Made by a program: the position numbers and the translations under genes. 64,000 bases of DNA from an uncultured Planococcus sp. Its GTDB lineage: Bacteria; Bacillota; Bacilli; Bacillales_A; Planococcaceae. Location of the stretch: the NCBI GenBank assembly GCA_947502505.1, contig CANNAE010000001.1, forward strand, positions 487,265 to 551,264, written 5' to 3'. The notes under the pieces are model-generated. The model was not told where the DNA came from. It was given only the letters and a program-made list of their open reading frames with translations, and searched no databases. Positions 38,161 to 46,136 of the stretch are shown one piece after another; within the stretch, counting starts at the first letter, position 1; every line of letters starts with the position of its first letter.

Positions 38161-38436
38161 ATGGAATATTCATATCCATTTTCCATCGATTGGACGACCG
38201 ATGAAATTGTCGATGTCGTGGAATTTTTCGAAGCGATAGAAAAAGCTTATGAAAAAGGAGTCAACCGCCAAGAACTGATGGACAAATACCGCAAGTTTAA
38301 AAAAGTGGTGCCATCGATGGCCGAAGAAAAGACCTATTTCCGCGAATTCGAAGAAGAAAGCGGGTATGTAAGCTTCAATGTCGTCAAGAAGATGAAGGAA
38401 GCATCAGATGCCGACTTGATTCGCATCAAAAAATAG
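38161..38436 (+). CDS. yktA: UPF0223 family protein YktA
   Basis: 91 aa from ATG 38161 with TAGGTGA upstream. MEYSYPFSIDWTTDEIVDVVEFF and the FKKVVPSMAEEK segment are the UPF0223 signature. Small, soluble, helical. Function unknown. Its stop lies directly before the terminator that is duplicated around repeat element copy 2. Confidence 0.88.
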   Translation: MEYSYPFSIDWTTDEIVDVVEFFEAIEKAYEKGVNRQELMDKYRKFKKVVPSMAEEKTYFREFEEESGYVSFNVVKKMKEASDADLIRIKK

Positions 38437-38469
38437 AAAAAACCGCCGTTCAGCGAACGGCGGTTTTTT
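38437..38469 (+). terminator. terminator copy A after yktA (left flank of repeat element 2)
   Basis: A6, stem CCGCCGTTC / GAACGGCGG, T6: 33 bp identical base for base with 38819-38851. Confidence 0.93.
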
Positions 38470-38818
38470 CAGGCTGTCGAGAAAGTTAAAAAGTCGTATT
38501 TTCCGAAGCTTACCGCTCACTTTCCGTGGGGCGGGTATCGAGCCTCCTCGTCACTAAAGCGTTGCTCAACTCTCACTACGTTCGAGCATCGCAAGAAAAT
38601 CGTTGCTCCCACATCTGCACAGCAGATGCGTCGCAAATGAATGTGCTCAGCACAGCTTCACTCATTCATTGCCTGCGGGGTCTCTCAAACCCGCTAGTCC
38701 CACAGGAGTCGAGCAAACGCTTCTCCAAATACTAAGACATTTCGTTAATTTTTTTCATTGTGAAATAGTGTCACATTCTTTTATTAATAGATGATTATAA
38801 ACTTCTTCAACACTCTGG
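38470..38818 (+). mobile_element. terminator-flanked repeat element, copy 2 (long form, 349 bp)
   Basis: Starts CAGGCTGTCGAGAAAG, ends CAACACTCTGG. It shares the core with copy 1 (GAGCCTCCTC, GCGGGGTCTC, CCCACAGGAGTCGAGC) but carries an extra internal block with two hairpins: CATCTGC / GCAGATG (about 38610-38628) and ATGAATG / CATTCAT. No credible ORF. Between convergent yktA and yktB, and flanked by identical 33-bp terminator copies, which implies recent insertion. It fills the 395-base gap. Confidence 0.9.
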
Positions 38819-38851
38819 AAAAAACCGCCGTTCAGCGAACGGCGGTTTTTT
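38819..38851. terminator. terminator copy B (right flank of repeat element 2), contains the yktB stop
   Basis: Exact duplicate of 38437-38469. The minus-strand yktB TGA (38834-38832) lies in its loop region. Confidence 0.93.
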
Positions 38852-39473
38852 CGTTTGCCTGGAGCAACTTCCGGTAAACCGGAAGCAGCTCGCGGAATGT
38901 TTCTTCTGCAAAGGCATAGAATCCATCTCGATCCAGCCCGGCAGCGTCGGAACGCGATAGATGCCGGCCGATAACGAGTTCCCCTTTTTTCACCTCGCGC
39001 AGGCGAGTCAACAATTTGTCGACGCCTTCTTCGCCGAGCGTTGCGATGGAAGTGGCTTCAGGCTTCATATGGTCGCCAGAAACCATGAAATCAGATGGCA
39101 AATCAGCTAATGCTTCAGTGGAAAATAATTTGTTTGCCATTTCGGTTTTGCCGGGTGCTTCATAAATAACGGCAAGAATGACAAATACGTGGCTTTCCCA
39201 AAGACCGATCTGGAAATGGGGGACGGCTTTATAGCCGCGTTTATATGGCGCAAATGCTACCCAGCTGTCATTTGGCGGATTGACGGTCCGGCGCATATGT
39301 TTGGCGACATGCGGGAAAAATTCATCTCCGGTCTCCCCGGAGAAATAAGCGGAAAAATCTTGCCCCAATGCTTCGAATTTCGGCCGCACATTGGCTGTTA
39401 ATGCTTCCATGCGCGCTTCGAGCCCTGGTGTTTCAAATACTTCAAAATCCTGTTCAGTCCAGTATGGATTCAT
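38832..39473 (-). CDS. yktB: UPF0637 family protein YktB
   Basis: 213 aa from the ATG at 39473 (MNPYWTEQDFEVFETPGLEARM), preceded by GAAGGAGG. YktB/UPF0637 features: FFPHVAKHMRRTVNPPNDSWVAFAP near residues 60-85 and a GLWESHVF stretch. Soluble protein of unknown function. The gene end is inside the terminator duplicate of repeat element 2. Confidence 0.88.
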   Translation of the reverse strand: MNPYWTEQDFEVFETPGLEARMEALTANVRPKFEALGQDFSAYFSGETGDEFFPHVAKHMRRTVNPPNDSWVAFAPYKRGYKAVPHFQIGLWESHVFVILAVIYEAPGKTEMANKLFSTEALADLPSDFMVSGDHMKPEATSIATLGEEGVDKLLTRLREVKKGELVIGRHLSRSDAAGLDRDGFYAFAEETFRELLPVYRKLLQANEKTAVR

Positions 39474-39569
39474 GGACAGTCCCTCCTTCATTCCTTATCC
39501 CATTTATTTTAACGAAGTTTGGAAAGAATGAATATAAATAAGTTTTCAGGAAGAAAAAAAGGGGTAAAG

Positions 39570-39632
39570 ATGTGTAACAAACATCACAGTCGGAATATTC
39601 CGATTATGAGGGAGGGGGGGGCTCACTTATGA
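39570..39632 (+). CDS. putative 20-aa ORF translationally coupled to the ykzI-like gene
   Basis: ATG 39570 lies five bases after AAAGGGG and opens a 20-codon frame (MCNKHHSRNIPIMREG...) whose TGA overlaps the next gene's ATG as ATGA. The frame includes the perfect 14-bp palindrome TCGGAATATTCCGA (39590-39603). The coupling suggests a leader or helper ORF; it could also be chance. Confidence 0.4.
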   Translation: MCNKHHSRNIPIMREGGAHL

Positions 39633-39823
39633 AACAGATGATACAGATTATCCGCAAAGCGGATGTAGAAAAAGAATACATCCATACATTGAAGCTGGAA
39701 CTTGATTACGAATTGGCCACCTTGTATGATGCCATGCAGCAAAATGACAGCAGCCAGAAGGACAAGAGCAAAAAACGGCTGGCAGAAATACAAGTAGAAC
39801 TGGAGGCTCTTCATGCATTGTAA
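39629..39823 (+). CDS. small helical hypothetical protein (YkzI position)
   Basis: 64 aa, strongly predicted alpha-helical with a heptad pattern (IHTLKLELDYELATLYDAM; KKRLAEIQVELEAL), suggesting a coiled coil. GAGGGAGGGGGGG upstream is an unusually G-rich ribosome-binding region. In B. subtilis ykzI (64 aa) lies between yktB and yktC, the same position, so it may be the orthologue, but I cannot confirm the sequence match. Confidence 0.65.
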   Translation: MKQMIQIIRKADVEKEYIHTLKLELDYELATLYDAMQQNDSSQKDKSKKRLAEIQVELEALHAL

Positions 39824-39841
39824 ACAAACGACCATACCGTA

Positions 39842-39878
39842 GAAGCATCTGCTGGCTGAAGACAGTGGATGCTTTTTT
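39842..39878 (+). terminator. terminator after the 64-aa gene
   Basis: AAGCATC / GATGCTT stem with an 18-base loop that can fold partially, then T6. Confidence 0.65.
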
Positions 39879-39914
39879 CGTTATACTAAGGAGAAATAAG
39901 GGGGAGCTCATATT

Positions 39915-40712
39915 ATGGACCAGCATGCAATGGACCGTTACATAAAATCAATGATCAAAGAAGCAGGACACCGGATCCGCAATTCGTTTCTTAGTGACAT
40001 CTCGGTGGATACGAAAGCCCACGCGAATGATTTGGTGACCAATGTCGACAAAGAGGTGGAAAAGTTTTTCATCCAGCATATCCGCGAAGACTTTCCGGGC
40101 CACCGGGTGTTTGGCGAAGAAGGATTTGGCGACAAGATCGAGGAGTTAAGCGGCGTTGTGTGGATGCTCGACCCGATTGACGGTACGATGAATTTCGTGC
40201 ATCAACGGCGCAATTTCGCCATCTCGCTCGGCATCTACGAAGACGGCGTCGGAAAACTGGGCTATATCTATGACGTCGTCAATGATGATCTTTATCATGC
40301 AGTGGCAGGCGGCGGGGCTTATTATAACGATGAACGGCTGAAGCCGCTTATTGAGACAGACATCAGTGAATCAATCATCGGCATGAACTCCATGTGGGCG
40401 ACGCCGAACCGCCATGTGGAGCATGAAGCAACCATCCGCCTCGTCCATGAAGCGCGCGGCATGCGCTCTTATGGTTCTGCGGCACTCGAACTGGCGTATC
40501 TGGCCAGCGGGCGACTCGATGCCTATATTTCCATGAGGCTGTCGCCTTGGGATATTGCCGGAGGTTTGGTCATGGCTAAAGAAGTCGGGGCTGTCGCGAG
40601 TAATTTCTCGGGCGAAGCGGCAAACTTGCTGAAATCCGATACTTTCATCGCTGCGAATCCCTCTATCCACGGGAAATTGCTGCAAGATTATATTAAACCG
40701 AAACACACATAA
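39915..40712 (+). CDS. yktC: inositol-1-monophosphatase family protein YktC
   Basis: 265 aa. Metal-binding motifs of the IMPase/SuhB family: GEEGFG near residues 72-77, WMLDPIDGTMNF (about 88-99) and SPWDIAGGLVMAKEVGA (about 211-227). It hydrolyses inositol phosphates or related sugar phosphates with Mg2+. Ribosome-binding site GGGGGAG. Order yktB-ykzI-yktC agrees with B. subtilis. Confidence 0.92.
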   Translation: MDQHAMDRYIKSMIKEAGHRIRNSFLSDISVDTKAHANDLVTNVDKEVEKFFIQHIREDFPGHRVFGEEGFGDKIEELSGVVWMLDPIDGTMNFVHQRRNFAISLGIYEDGVGKLGYIYDVVNDDLYHAVAGGGAYYNDERLKPLIETDISESIIGMNSMWATPNRHVEHEATIRLVHEARGMRSYGSAALELAYLASGRLDAYISMRLSPWDIAGGLVMAKEVGAVASNFSGEAANLLKSDTFIAANPSIHGKLLQDYIKPKHT

Positions 40713-40721
40713 TGAAAGAAA

Positions 40722-40753
40722 AAAAGAGGCCGGAATCTCCCGGCCTCTTTTTT
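40722..40753. terminator. bidirectional terminator between yktC and ylaF
   Basis: A5, stem AGAGGCCGG / CCGGCCTCT, T6. Confidence 0.88.
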
Positions 40754-40757
40754 GCAT

Positions 40758-40967
40758 TTATAATGCGCCTGCATCGCGCATTTCTTTTTTGCGTTTGAAT
40801 CCAAAGCCCATAATGGCCAATAACAACAGGATGGAGAGAAACACGCCAACCACGCTGCGAAGGGCCACTGCGACGCCGATGAGCACCATCGCCCCGATTG
40901 CTGCTAATGAAAATAGGACAAAAATCCATTTTATATTATGCCATGATTCTATGATCGCTTCTTTCAA
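40758..40967 (-). CDS. ylaF: small membrane protein YlaF (DUF5325-like)
   Basis: 69 aa from TTG 40967, chosen because AGGAGG lies nine bases upstream; the TTG three codons earlier abuts that site. Two hydrophobic helices (WIFVLFSLAAIGAMVLIGVA; VVGVFLSILLLLAIMGFGF) and a basic tail. Divergent from typA, exactly where ylaF lies in B. subtilis. Function unknown. Confidence 0.75.
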   Translation of the reverse strand: MKEAIIESWHNIKWIFVLFSLAAIGAMVLIGVAVALRSVVGVFLSILLLLAIMGFGFKRKKEMRDAGAL

Positions 40968-41074
40968 CCCATCCAACCTCCTGCGTACAAGAAAATAAAA
41001 TCGTAGGGTTTTTCCCCTATATGTGCTATACTAGCACAGTTATAGGCTCGAAAAAAGAATATTGGAGTGAAAGT

Positions 41075-42922
41075 ATGACTAACCTTAGAAACGATTTACG
41101 CAACATTGCAATTATCGCACACGTTGACCACGGCAAAACGACATTGGTGGATCAGTTGCTTCAGCAATCAGGAATCTTCCGATCGAATGAACATGTTGAT
41201 GAGCGGGCGATGGACTCAAACGACATTGAAAGAGAACGCGGAATTACAATCCTAGCGAAAAACACCGCGATTCAATATAAAGACGCTAAAATCAACATTT
41301 TGGATACTCCTGGACACGCTGATTTCGGCGGCGAAGTGGAGCGCATCATGAAAATGGTTGATGGCGTCTTGCTCGTTGTCGATGCGTACGAAGGCTGTAT
41401 GCCACAGACACGCTTTGTATTGAAAAAAGCGCTTGAGCAAAACCTGAAGCCGATTGTTGTCGTCAACAAAATCGACCGCGATTTCGCGCGTCCAGATGAA
41501 GTTGTCGATGAAGTCATCGAATTGTTCATCGAACTTGAAGCAAACGATGACCAATTGGAATTCCCGGTCATCTTCGCATCAGGCATGAACGGAACAGCGA
41601 GTCTTTCATCTGACCCGGCTGACCAAGAAGAAAACATGCAGGTCATCTATGATGCCATCATGGACCATGTACCAGCACCGATCGATAACCGTGAAGAACC
41701 GCTTCAATTCCAAGTGGCGCTTCTGGATTACAACGACTATGTCGGGCGTATCGGTATCGGACGCGTATTCCGCGGAACCATTGAAGTCGGCCAATCGGTC
41801 TCTTTGATGAAACTCGACGGATCTGTTAAGAACTTCCGCATTACGAAAATTCACGGATTCATGGGCTTGAAGCGCATCGAAATCCAAAAAGCCGAAGCAG
41901 GCGATTTGATCGCAATCTCCGGTCTTGAAGATATTAACGTCGGCGAGACGGTATGCCCTCAAGATCATCAGGAAGCATTGCCGATCCTGCGCATCGACGA
42001 ACCGACGCTGCAAATGACATTCCTTGTCAACAACAGCCCATTCGCCGGTAAAGAAGGTAAATTCATCACATCAAGAAAAATCCAGGAGCGTTTGGATGCT
42101 CAATTGGAGACAGACGTTTCCTTGCGTGTCGATCCAACGGATTCCCCGGATGCATGGGTCGTTTCGGGCCGCGGCGAATTGCATCTATCAATCTTGATCG
42201 AAAACATGCGCCGTGAAGGATTCGAGATTCAAGTGTCAAAACCTGAAGTTATCGTCCGCATGGTAGATGGCGTCCGCTGCGAACCGGTTGAACGCGTTCA
42301 AGTGGATGTTCCTGAAGAGTACACTGGCGCAATCATCGAATCACTCGGTGAACGCAAAGGTGAAATGCTTGATATGATCAATAACGGAAGCGGACAAGTC
42401 CGTTTGGTATTTAACGTGCCAGCCCGTGGATTGATCGGCTACACAACTGAATTCCTGACGCAAACACGCGGATACGGGATCATTAACCACACATTCGACA
42501 GCTATCAGCCAGTTGCTTCAGGACGCGTAGGCGGCCGTCGCCAAGGCGTGCTCGTTTCTATGGAACGCGGCAAATCTTCAACTTACGGCTTGATGGGCAT
42601 CGAAGACCGCGGAACTTCATTCGTTGAAGTCGGAACTGAAATCTATGAAGGCATGATCGTCGGTGAACATAACCGCGACAACGATTTGACAGTTAACATC
42701 GTCAAAATCAAAGCGGCGACTAACATTCGTTCTGCCAACAAAGACCAGACGACTACGATGAAAAAAGCGCGTCTTATGAGCCTTGAAGAAGCACTTGAAT
42801 ACTTGAACGATGACGAGTACTGCGAAATTACTCCTCAGTCGATCCGTTTGCGCAAGAAAATTCTTGATAAGAATGAACGCGAGCGCATGGCGAAGAAAAA
42901 GAAAGTAGCCATCGAAGAATAA
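41075..42922 (+). CDS. typA: ribosome-associated GTPase TypA/BipA
   Basis: 615 aa from ATG 41075 ([23 protein letters not shown]) with GGAGTGA upstream; the 18-codon extension is rejected. G1 AHVDHGKTT (residues 14-22), G3 DTPGHADF near 74, G4 NKID near 129, then EF-G-like domains and the TypA C-terminal domain ([20 protein letters not shown]). It acts in ribosome assembly and cold or stress adaptation. Length is standard. Confidence 0.96.
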   Translation: MTNLRNDLRNIAIIAHVDHGKTTLVDQLLQQSGIFRSNEHVDERAMDSNDIERERGITILAKNTAIQYKDAKINILDTPGHADFGGEVERIMKMVDGVLLVVDAYEGCMPQTRFVLKKALEQNLKPIVVVNKIDRDFARPDEVVDEVIELFIELEANDDQLEFPVIFASGMNGTASLSSDPADQEENMQVIYDAIMDHVPAPIDNREEPLQFQVALLDYNDYVGRIGIGRVFRGTIEVGQSVSLMKLDGSVKNFRITKIHGFMGLKRIEIQKAEAGDLIAISGLEDINVGETVCPQDHQEALPILRIDEPTLQMTFLVNNSPFAGKEGKFITSRKIQERLDAQLETDVSLRVDPTDSPDAWVVSGRGELHLSILIENMRREGFEIQVSKPEVIVRMVDGVRCEPVERVQVDVPEEYTGAIIESLGERKGEMLDMINNGSGQVRLVFNVPARGLIGYTTEFLTQTRGYGIINHTFDSYQPVASGRVGGRRQGVLVSMERGKSSTYGLMGIEDRGTSFVEVGTEIYEGMIVGEHNRDNDLTVNIVKIKAATNIRSANKDQTTTMKKARLMSLEEALEYLNDDEYCEITPQSIRLRKKILDKNERERMAKKKKVAIEE

Positions 42923-42945
42923 ACAACTGGAAGGATGTATAATCC

Positions 42946-43275
42946 GTGGACGAGCAGGCTTTTGTCTATGAAAATATGTATCCGGTAGCCCGTGTGCTTT
43001 ACCAAAACTTGCCGAGTTATGAAATGGCGGGATATGCACTGTTCGCAGTCATCTTCTTGCTATCGGCACTTGTGTACAAGCTGGGCTTTGCCAAGAAATT
43101 GTCGATCGGAAAAAATGCCGTCATCATCCTGTTTTTGGCTGCGGGAGGACTAGGGCTGACATTCTTAGCCTTTTTCCTTCCCGTTGTCGAAGGCTTGGTT
43201 ATTGCCGCATTGATTCTCATCCTTTATAAAATCCGCCTATGGCGCGAAAAACGCGAAAACGCTGCTTCTCATTGA
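42946..43275 (+). CDS. ylaH: YlaH-like membrane protein
   Basis: 109 aa from GTG 42946 with AAGGATG upstream. Three hydrophobic segments (MAGYALFAVIFLLSALVY; AVIILFLAAGGLGLTFLAFF; VIAALILILYKI) and a charged C-terminus. It follows typA by 23 bases as in B. subtilis. Function unknown. Its TGA lies in the following terminator hairpin. Confidence 0.85.
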   Translation: MDEQAFVYENMYPVARVLYQNLPSYEMAGYALFAVIFLLSALVYKLGFAKKLSIGKNAVIILFLAAGGLGLTFLAFFLPVVEGLVIAALILILYKIRLWREKRENAASH

Positions 43276-43290
43276 GAAGCAGCGTTTTTG
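43254..43290. terminator. bidirectional terminator between ylaH and the convergent membrane gene
   Basis: AAAACGCTGCTTCTC / GAGAAGCAGCGTTTTT, a near-perfect palindrome that overlaps both stop codons. Confidence 0.9.
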
Positions 43291-43718
43291 CGTTCAAATG
43301 TTTTATAAAGAATCGGCAACAGCAAGGCATATGTCAGATGGGCCAGAATCCAATAGAGGAATGCCCCCATATCGCCCGGCTCCGGAACGTCTGCCTCGAC
43401 GGCAAGCATCGAGAGCGGGAAGAACAGGAGATAGGTGGGCAAGGTCAGCACCAAGCTGATGATCGTCAATTGCCCGAACGTATAGCGCCGGCGTTTCGCA
43501 ATATAAACGTAGACGATGCCGATCACTAGCGAGATGATCAAATGAAAAACGAACTCGGTCAACTCCGACCAATTCACTTGATTGACCAGCGGGATAAAGT
43601 CGATATTCAATAATAGTTCATAATTTCGCACACCGGTTACGGCCTGCATCCACTTCAGCAATAATCCGAGAATGAGCCCGCTCCAGAAACCGATCCATAA
43701 GCCTTTGAGGATTTTCAT
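43269..43718 (-). CDS. hypothetical four-helix membrane protein
   Basis: 149 aa with about four hydrophobic segments: GLWIGFWSGLILGLLL (residues 5-20), FHLIISLVIGIVYVYIA, IISLVLTLPTYLLFFPLSML and LYWILAHLTYALLLPILY. I do not recognise a family. Its ATG overlaps the ylaI TGA by one base (TGATG), so it is translated from the ylaI transcript. Confidence 0.75.
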   Translation of the reverse strand: MKILKGLWIGFWSGLILGLLLKWMQAVTGVRNYELLLNIDFIPLVNQVNWSELTEFVFHLIISLVIGIVYVYIAKRRRYTFGQLTIISLVLTLPTYLLFFPLSMLAVEADVPEPGDMGAFLYWILAHLTYALLLPILYKTFERKNAASQ

Positions 43719-43921
43719 CAGAAATCATCCTCGATGCTGCGGGAACTGCGGAAGAAACGGAAATGGCCGGTCGCCAGCCGTTCTTCGGTGCGTTTCGTGA
43801 TGCGGTCGTGGCATCCTTCACACATATGGGTATGGATCGGCCGGTTGCGGAGACGCTTCGCTTGCAGCGTATCGTCTACCAATTCTTCGATTTTATCGCA
43901 GATGACACATTGAACACGCAT
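43718..43921 (-). CDS. ylaI: YlaI family protein (DUF2197), zinc-ribbon-like
   Basis: 67 aa. Two CxxC knuckles (CVICDK at residues 5-10 and MCEGCHDR near 33-40) flank a short basic linker, giving a four-Cys zinc site. Position downstream of typA-ylaH matches ylaI in B. subtilis. Function unknown. Coupled by a TGATG overlap to the downstream membrane protein gene. Confidence 0.85.
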   Translation of the reverse strand: MRVQCVICDKIEELVDDTLQAKRLRNRPIHTHMCEGCHDRITKRTEERLATGHFRFFRSSRSIEDDF

Positions 43922-43932
43922 AGCTATTCCTC

Positions 43933-44439
43933 CTATTCAACCCGAATCGCAGAGACGTGGGTAATCGGCTGATCGATATTCGAACCATCCGGCAACAGGA
44001 TATGGACCGGGCCGTCTTCACGAAGCGGTTTGCCGTCCTGGCTGAATTTGAAAATCAATTGCTTGGCCTCTTCGATCGAAAAGCCGTGCTCACCTGCAGC
44101 GGTTTCAAAGACGACCTTCGACGCGGTGCCGGTGGGCTCTGCATTGTCGAGAAAAGGCTGGAAGCGCATGCCGAATGTACCCGTCAGCATATCTTGTTTT
44201 TCCTGACGCTTGTATTTTTTCTCGGAATTCAATGTCGGCGGAACGGTTGCGCCTTCCATGATTTCGCGCGACCAATGTTCGCCCATGCCGCGTTTGTATT
44301 CTTCAAGCTCATCTTTGTCGACATGCTCTTCAGTAAAAAACGTCCGAAGATCCAATTTGCGGTCGTCAAAAATCCACACGGTCGGATCCAAGGTTAATTT
44401 GTATGTGACTTCTCCCTTAAACGGTATGATGAATTCCAT
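43933..44439 (-). CDS. conserved hypothetical protein (YlaL position)
   Basis: 168 aa, soluble, no signal peptide. N-terminal KGEVTYKLTLDPTVWIFDDRKLDL and C-terminal EAKQLIFKFSQDGKPLREDGPVHILLPDG and ITHVSAIRVE are the conserved-looking parts. By gene order (ylaI, ylaL, ylaN) it corresponds to ylaL of B. subtilis, but I have not verified the match and give no function. First gene of the minus-strand ylaL-ylaI-membrane protein unit. ATG after GGAGGG. Confidence 0.72.
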   Translation of the reverse strand: MEFIIPFKGEVTYKLTLDPTVWIFDDRKLDLRTFFTEEHVDKDELEEYKRGMGEHWSREIMEGATVPPTLNSEKKYKRQEKQDMLTGTFGMRFQPFLDNAEPTGTASKVVFETAAGEHGFSIEEAKQLIFKFSQDGKPLREDGPVHILLPDGSNIDQPITHVSAIRVE

Positions 44440-44603
44440 AAATAAAACCCTCCATTATAGTATCTCTCTTCTTCAGTATAACTGTTTGGCCACAATTCCC
44501 AAAGGGTTTAATCCCTTTCATGAGAGACTTGCAATTTAACAGCGTAAAAGATACACTTTAAACAGGCTAATGGAGCAGAAATACAAGTGATGGGGGAGTC
44601 CTC

Positions 44604-44885
44604 ATGGAACATACAGAAGAACAGACTTATCAGGAAAAAGCGCTGGAACTCCTTAAAGCTGATGCAGAGAAAATTGAGCAATTGATCAAGGTGCAGATGG
44701 ATCATCTGACTTTGCCTTCCTGCCCTTTATATGAAGAAGTTCTTGATACGCAAATGTTTGGCTTATCGCGGGAAATCGATTTTGCCGTTAAACTCGGCCT
44801 AATTGAACGTGAGACCGGTAAAAATTTAATGGATACGCTGGAGAAGAAACTGTCCATCCTCCACGATGCGTATACAAATAAATGA
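44604..44885 (+). CDS. ylaN: YlaN (UPF0358), iron-homeostasis protein
   Basis: 93 aa. [25 protein letters not shown] and the [29 protein letters not shown] block are characteristic of YlaN. In B. subtilis and S. aureus YlaN is needed under iron limitation and is reported to bind Fe(II) and counteract Fur. GGGGGAG ribosome-binding site. Between ylaL and ftsW as in B. subtilis. Confidence 0.9.
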   Translation: MEHTEEQTYQEKALELLKADAEKIEQLIKVQMDHLTLPSCPLYEEVLDTQMFGLSREIDFAVKLGLIERETGKNLMDTLEKKLSILHDAYTNK

Positions 44886-44888
44886 CCT

Positions 44889-44920
44889 AAAACTCAAACG
44901 ATTCCAGTTTGAGTTTTTTT
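44889..44920 (+). terminator. terminator of ylaN
   Basis: AACTCAAAC / GTTTGAGTT stem with T7. Confidence 0.87.
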
Positions 44921-44954
44921 ACTAATGAATCCAATTGAATGAGGTATAAAAACA

Positions 44955-46121
44955 ATGAAATCCTACATCAAGAAATACGGAAAGTACATAGACTACCCGC
45001 TTCTCTTTGCCTACCTGGTCATGACCATTTTTGGGCTGATCATGATTTACTCTGCCAGCATGGCCTGGTCAGTAAACTATTATAACGACCCCCCATCCCG
45101 GTTCTATAAACAGCAATTACTCAATTTAGCCATCGCATATCCTGTATTCCTGATTGCTGCCGTATTCCCCTATAAGCATTTCAAGAAAAAATGGATGATG
45201 GCCTCTGTGCTTGCAGTGATCTTCACCGGCCTGATCCTCGTGCATTTTATCGGTTTCGCGGCAGGCGGCGCAAAAAGCTGGATTAGCCTCGGCTTCGCCA
45301 ATATCCAGCCGTCGGAAGTCGCCAAGGTCGGCTTGATCTTTTATTTAGCCGGGGTGTTTTCCAATAAATACCGCAACGGGTCCATCAATAAACTGAACGA
45401 ATCGATCATCCCGCCAGTGATCATCTTGACGGCTGTATTGATTTTAGTATTTTTCGAACCGGACCTTGGTTCGATGGTCATCATCGGGGCGGTCGGATTG
45501 TCTGTTATGGCAGCTTCCGGCGTGCGCTTGAAGCCCTTTGTGAAATTGGCGGGTATTGTCATCACTGCGACTGCCGTAGTCATCGTGCCCATGATGGTCT
45601 TTGCCCAGGATATTATCTTCACGGAAAAGCGCATGGGACGCATCGACGCATTCTTCAATCCATTTTCAGACGAACTCGGCTTCGGCTTCCAGATCGTCAA
45701 TGGCTATTTGGCGATCGGCTCAGGGGGGCTTAGCGGCCTTGGCCTCGGCCAATCCATCCAGAAGCTTGGTTACCTGCCGGAGCCACATACAGACTTTATC
45801 ATGTCAGTCATCGCAGAAGAGCTAGGGGTTTTAGGCGTCATCGTCGTCATCGGCGGTTTGGGCTTTATCGTGCTGCGCGGCTTATGGATTGCCATGACCA
45901 CCAGCGATCCGCTTGCGCGCATGCTTGCAGCAGGTGTCGCAAGCATGATCGGCATCCAATCGTTCGTCAATCTCGGCGGACTTTCGGGGATTATCCCGCT
46001 GACTGGGGTGACACTTCCATTTATCAGCTATGGCGGAACTTCCGTAATTTTGTTATCGTTAGCTATGGGAGTATTAATGAATGTTTCCATGTTCAATAAA
46101 TACGAAAAAACGAAAAAGTAA
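44955..46121 (+). CDS. ftsW: SEDS peptidoglycan glycosyltransferase FtsW
   Basis: 388 aa with about ten membrane helices. SEDS signatures: GGAKSWISLGFANIQPSEVAK (residues about 97-117), FFEPDLGSMVII near 164-175 (catalytic Asp region) and the C-terminal GVTLPFISYGGTS near 357-369. It polymerises lipid II at the septum with a class B PBP. Located directly before pyc, as in B. subtilis. Start after GAATGAGG. Confidence 0.93.
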   Translation: MKSYIKKYGKYIDYPLLFAYLVMTIFGLIMIYSASMAWSVNYYNDPPSRFYKQQLLNLAIAYPVFLIAAVFPYKHFKKKWMMASVLAVIFTGLILVHFIGFAAGGAKSWISLGFANIQPSEVAKVGLIFYLAGVFSNKYRNGSINKLNESIIPPVIILTAVLILVFFEPDLGSMVIIGAVGLSVMAASGVRLKPFVKLAGIVITATAVVIVPMMVFAQDIIFTEKRMGRIDAFFNPFSDELGFGFQIVNGYLAIGSGGLSGLGLGQSIQKLGYLPEPHTDFIMSVIAEELGVLGVIVVIGGLGFIVLRGLWIAMTTSDPLARMLAAGVASMIGIQSFVNLGGLSGIIPLTGVTLPFISYGGTSVILLSLAMGVLMNVSMFNKYEKTKK

Positions 46122-46136
46122 AGGGTGTGCGTCGGA

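Noticed and set aside
38470..38818. Small ORFs (63-69 aa) inside repeat element 2
   Set aside because: No ribosome-binding sites, and the frames are not preserved in the other three copies.
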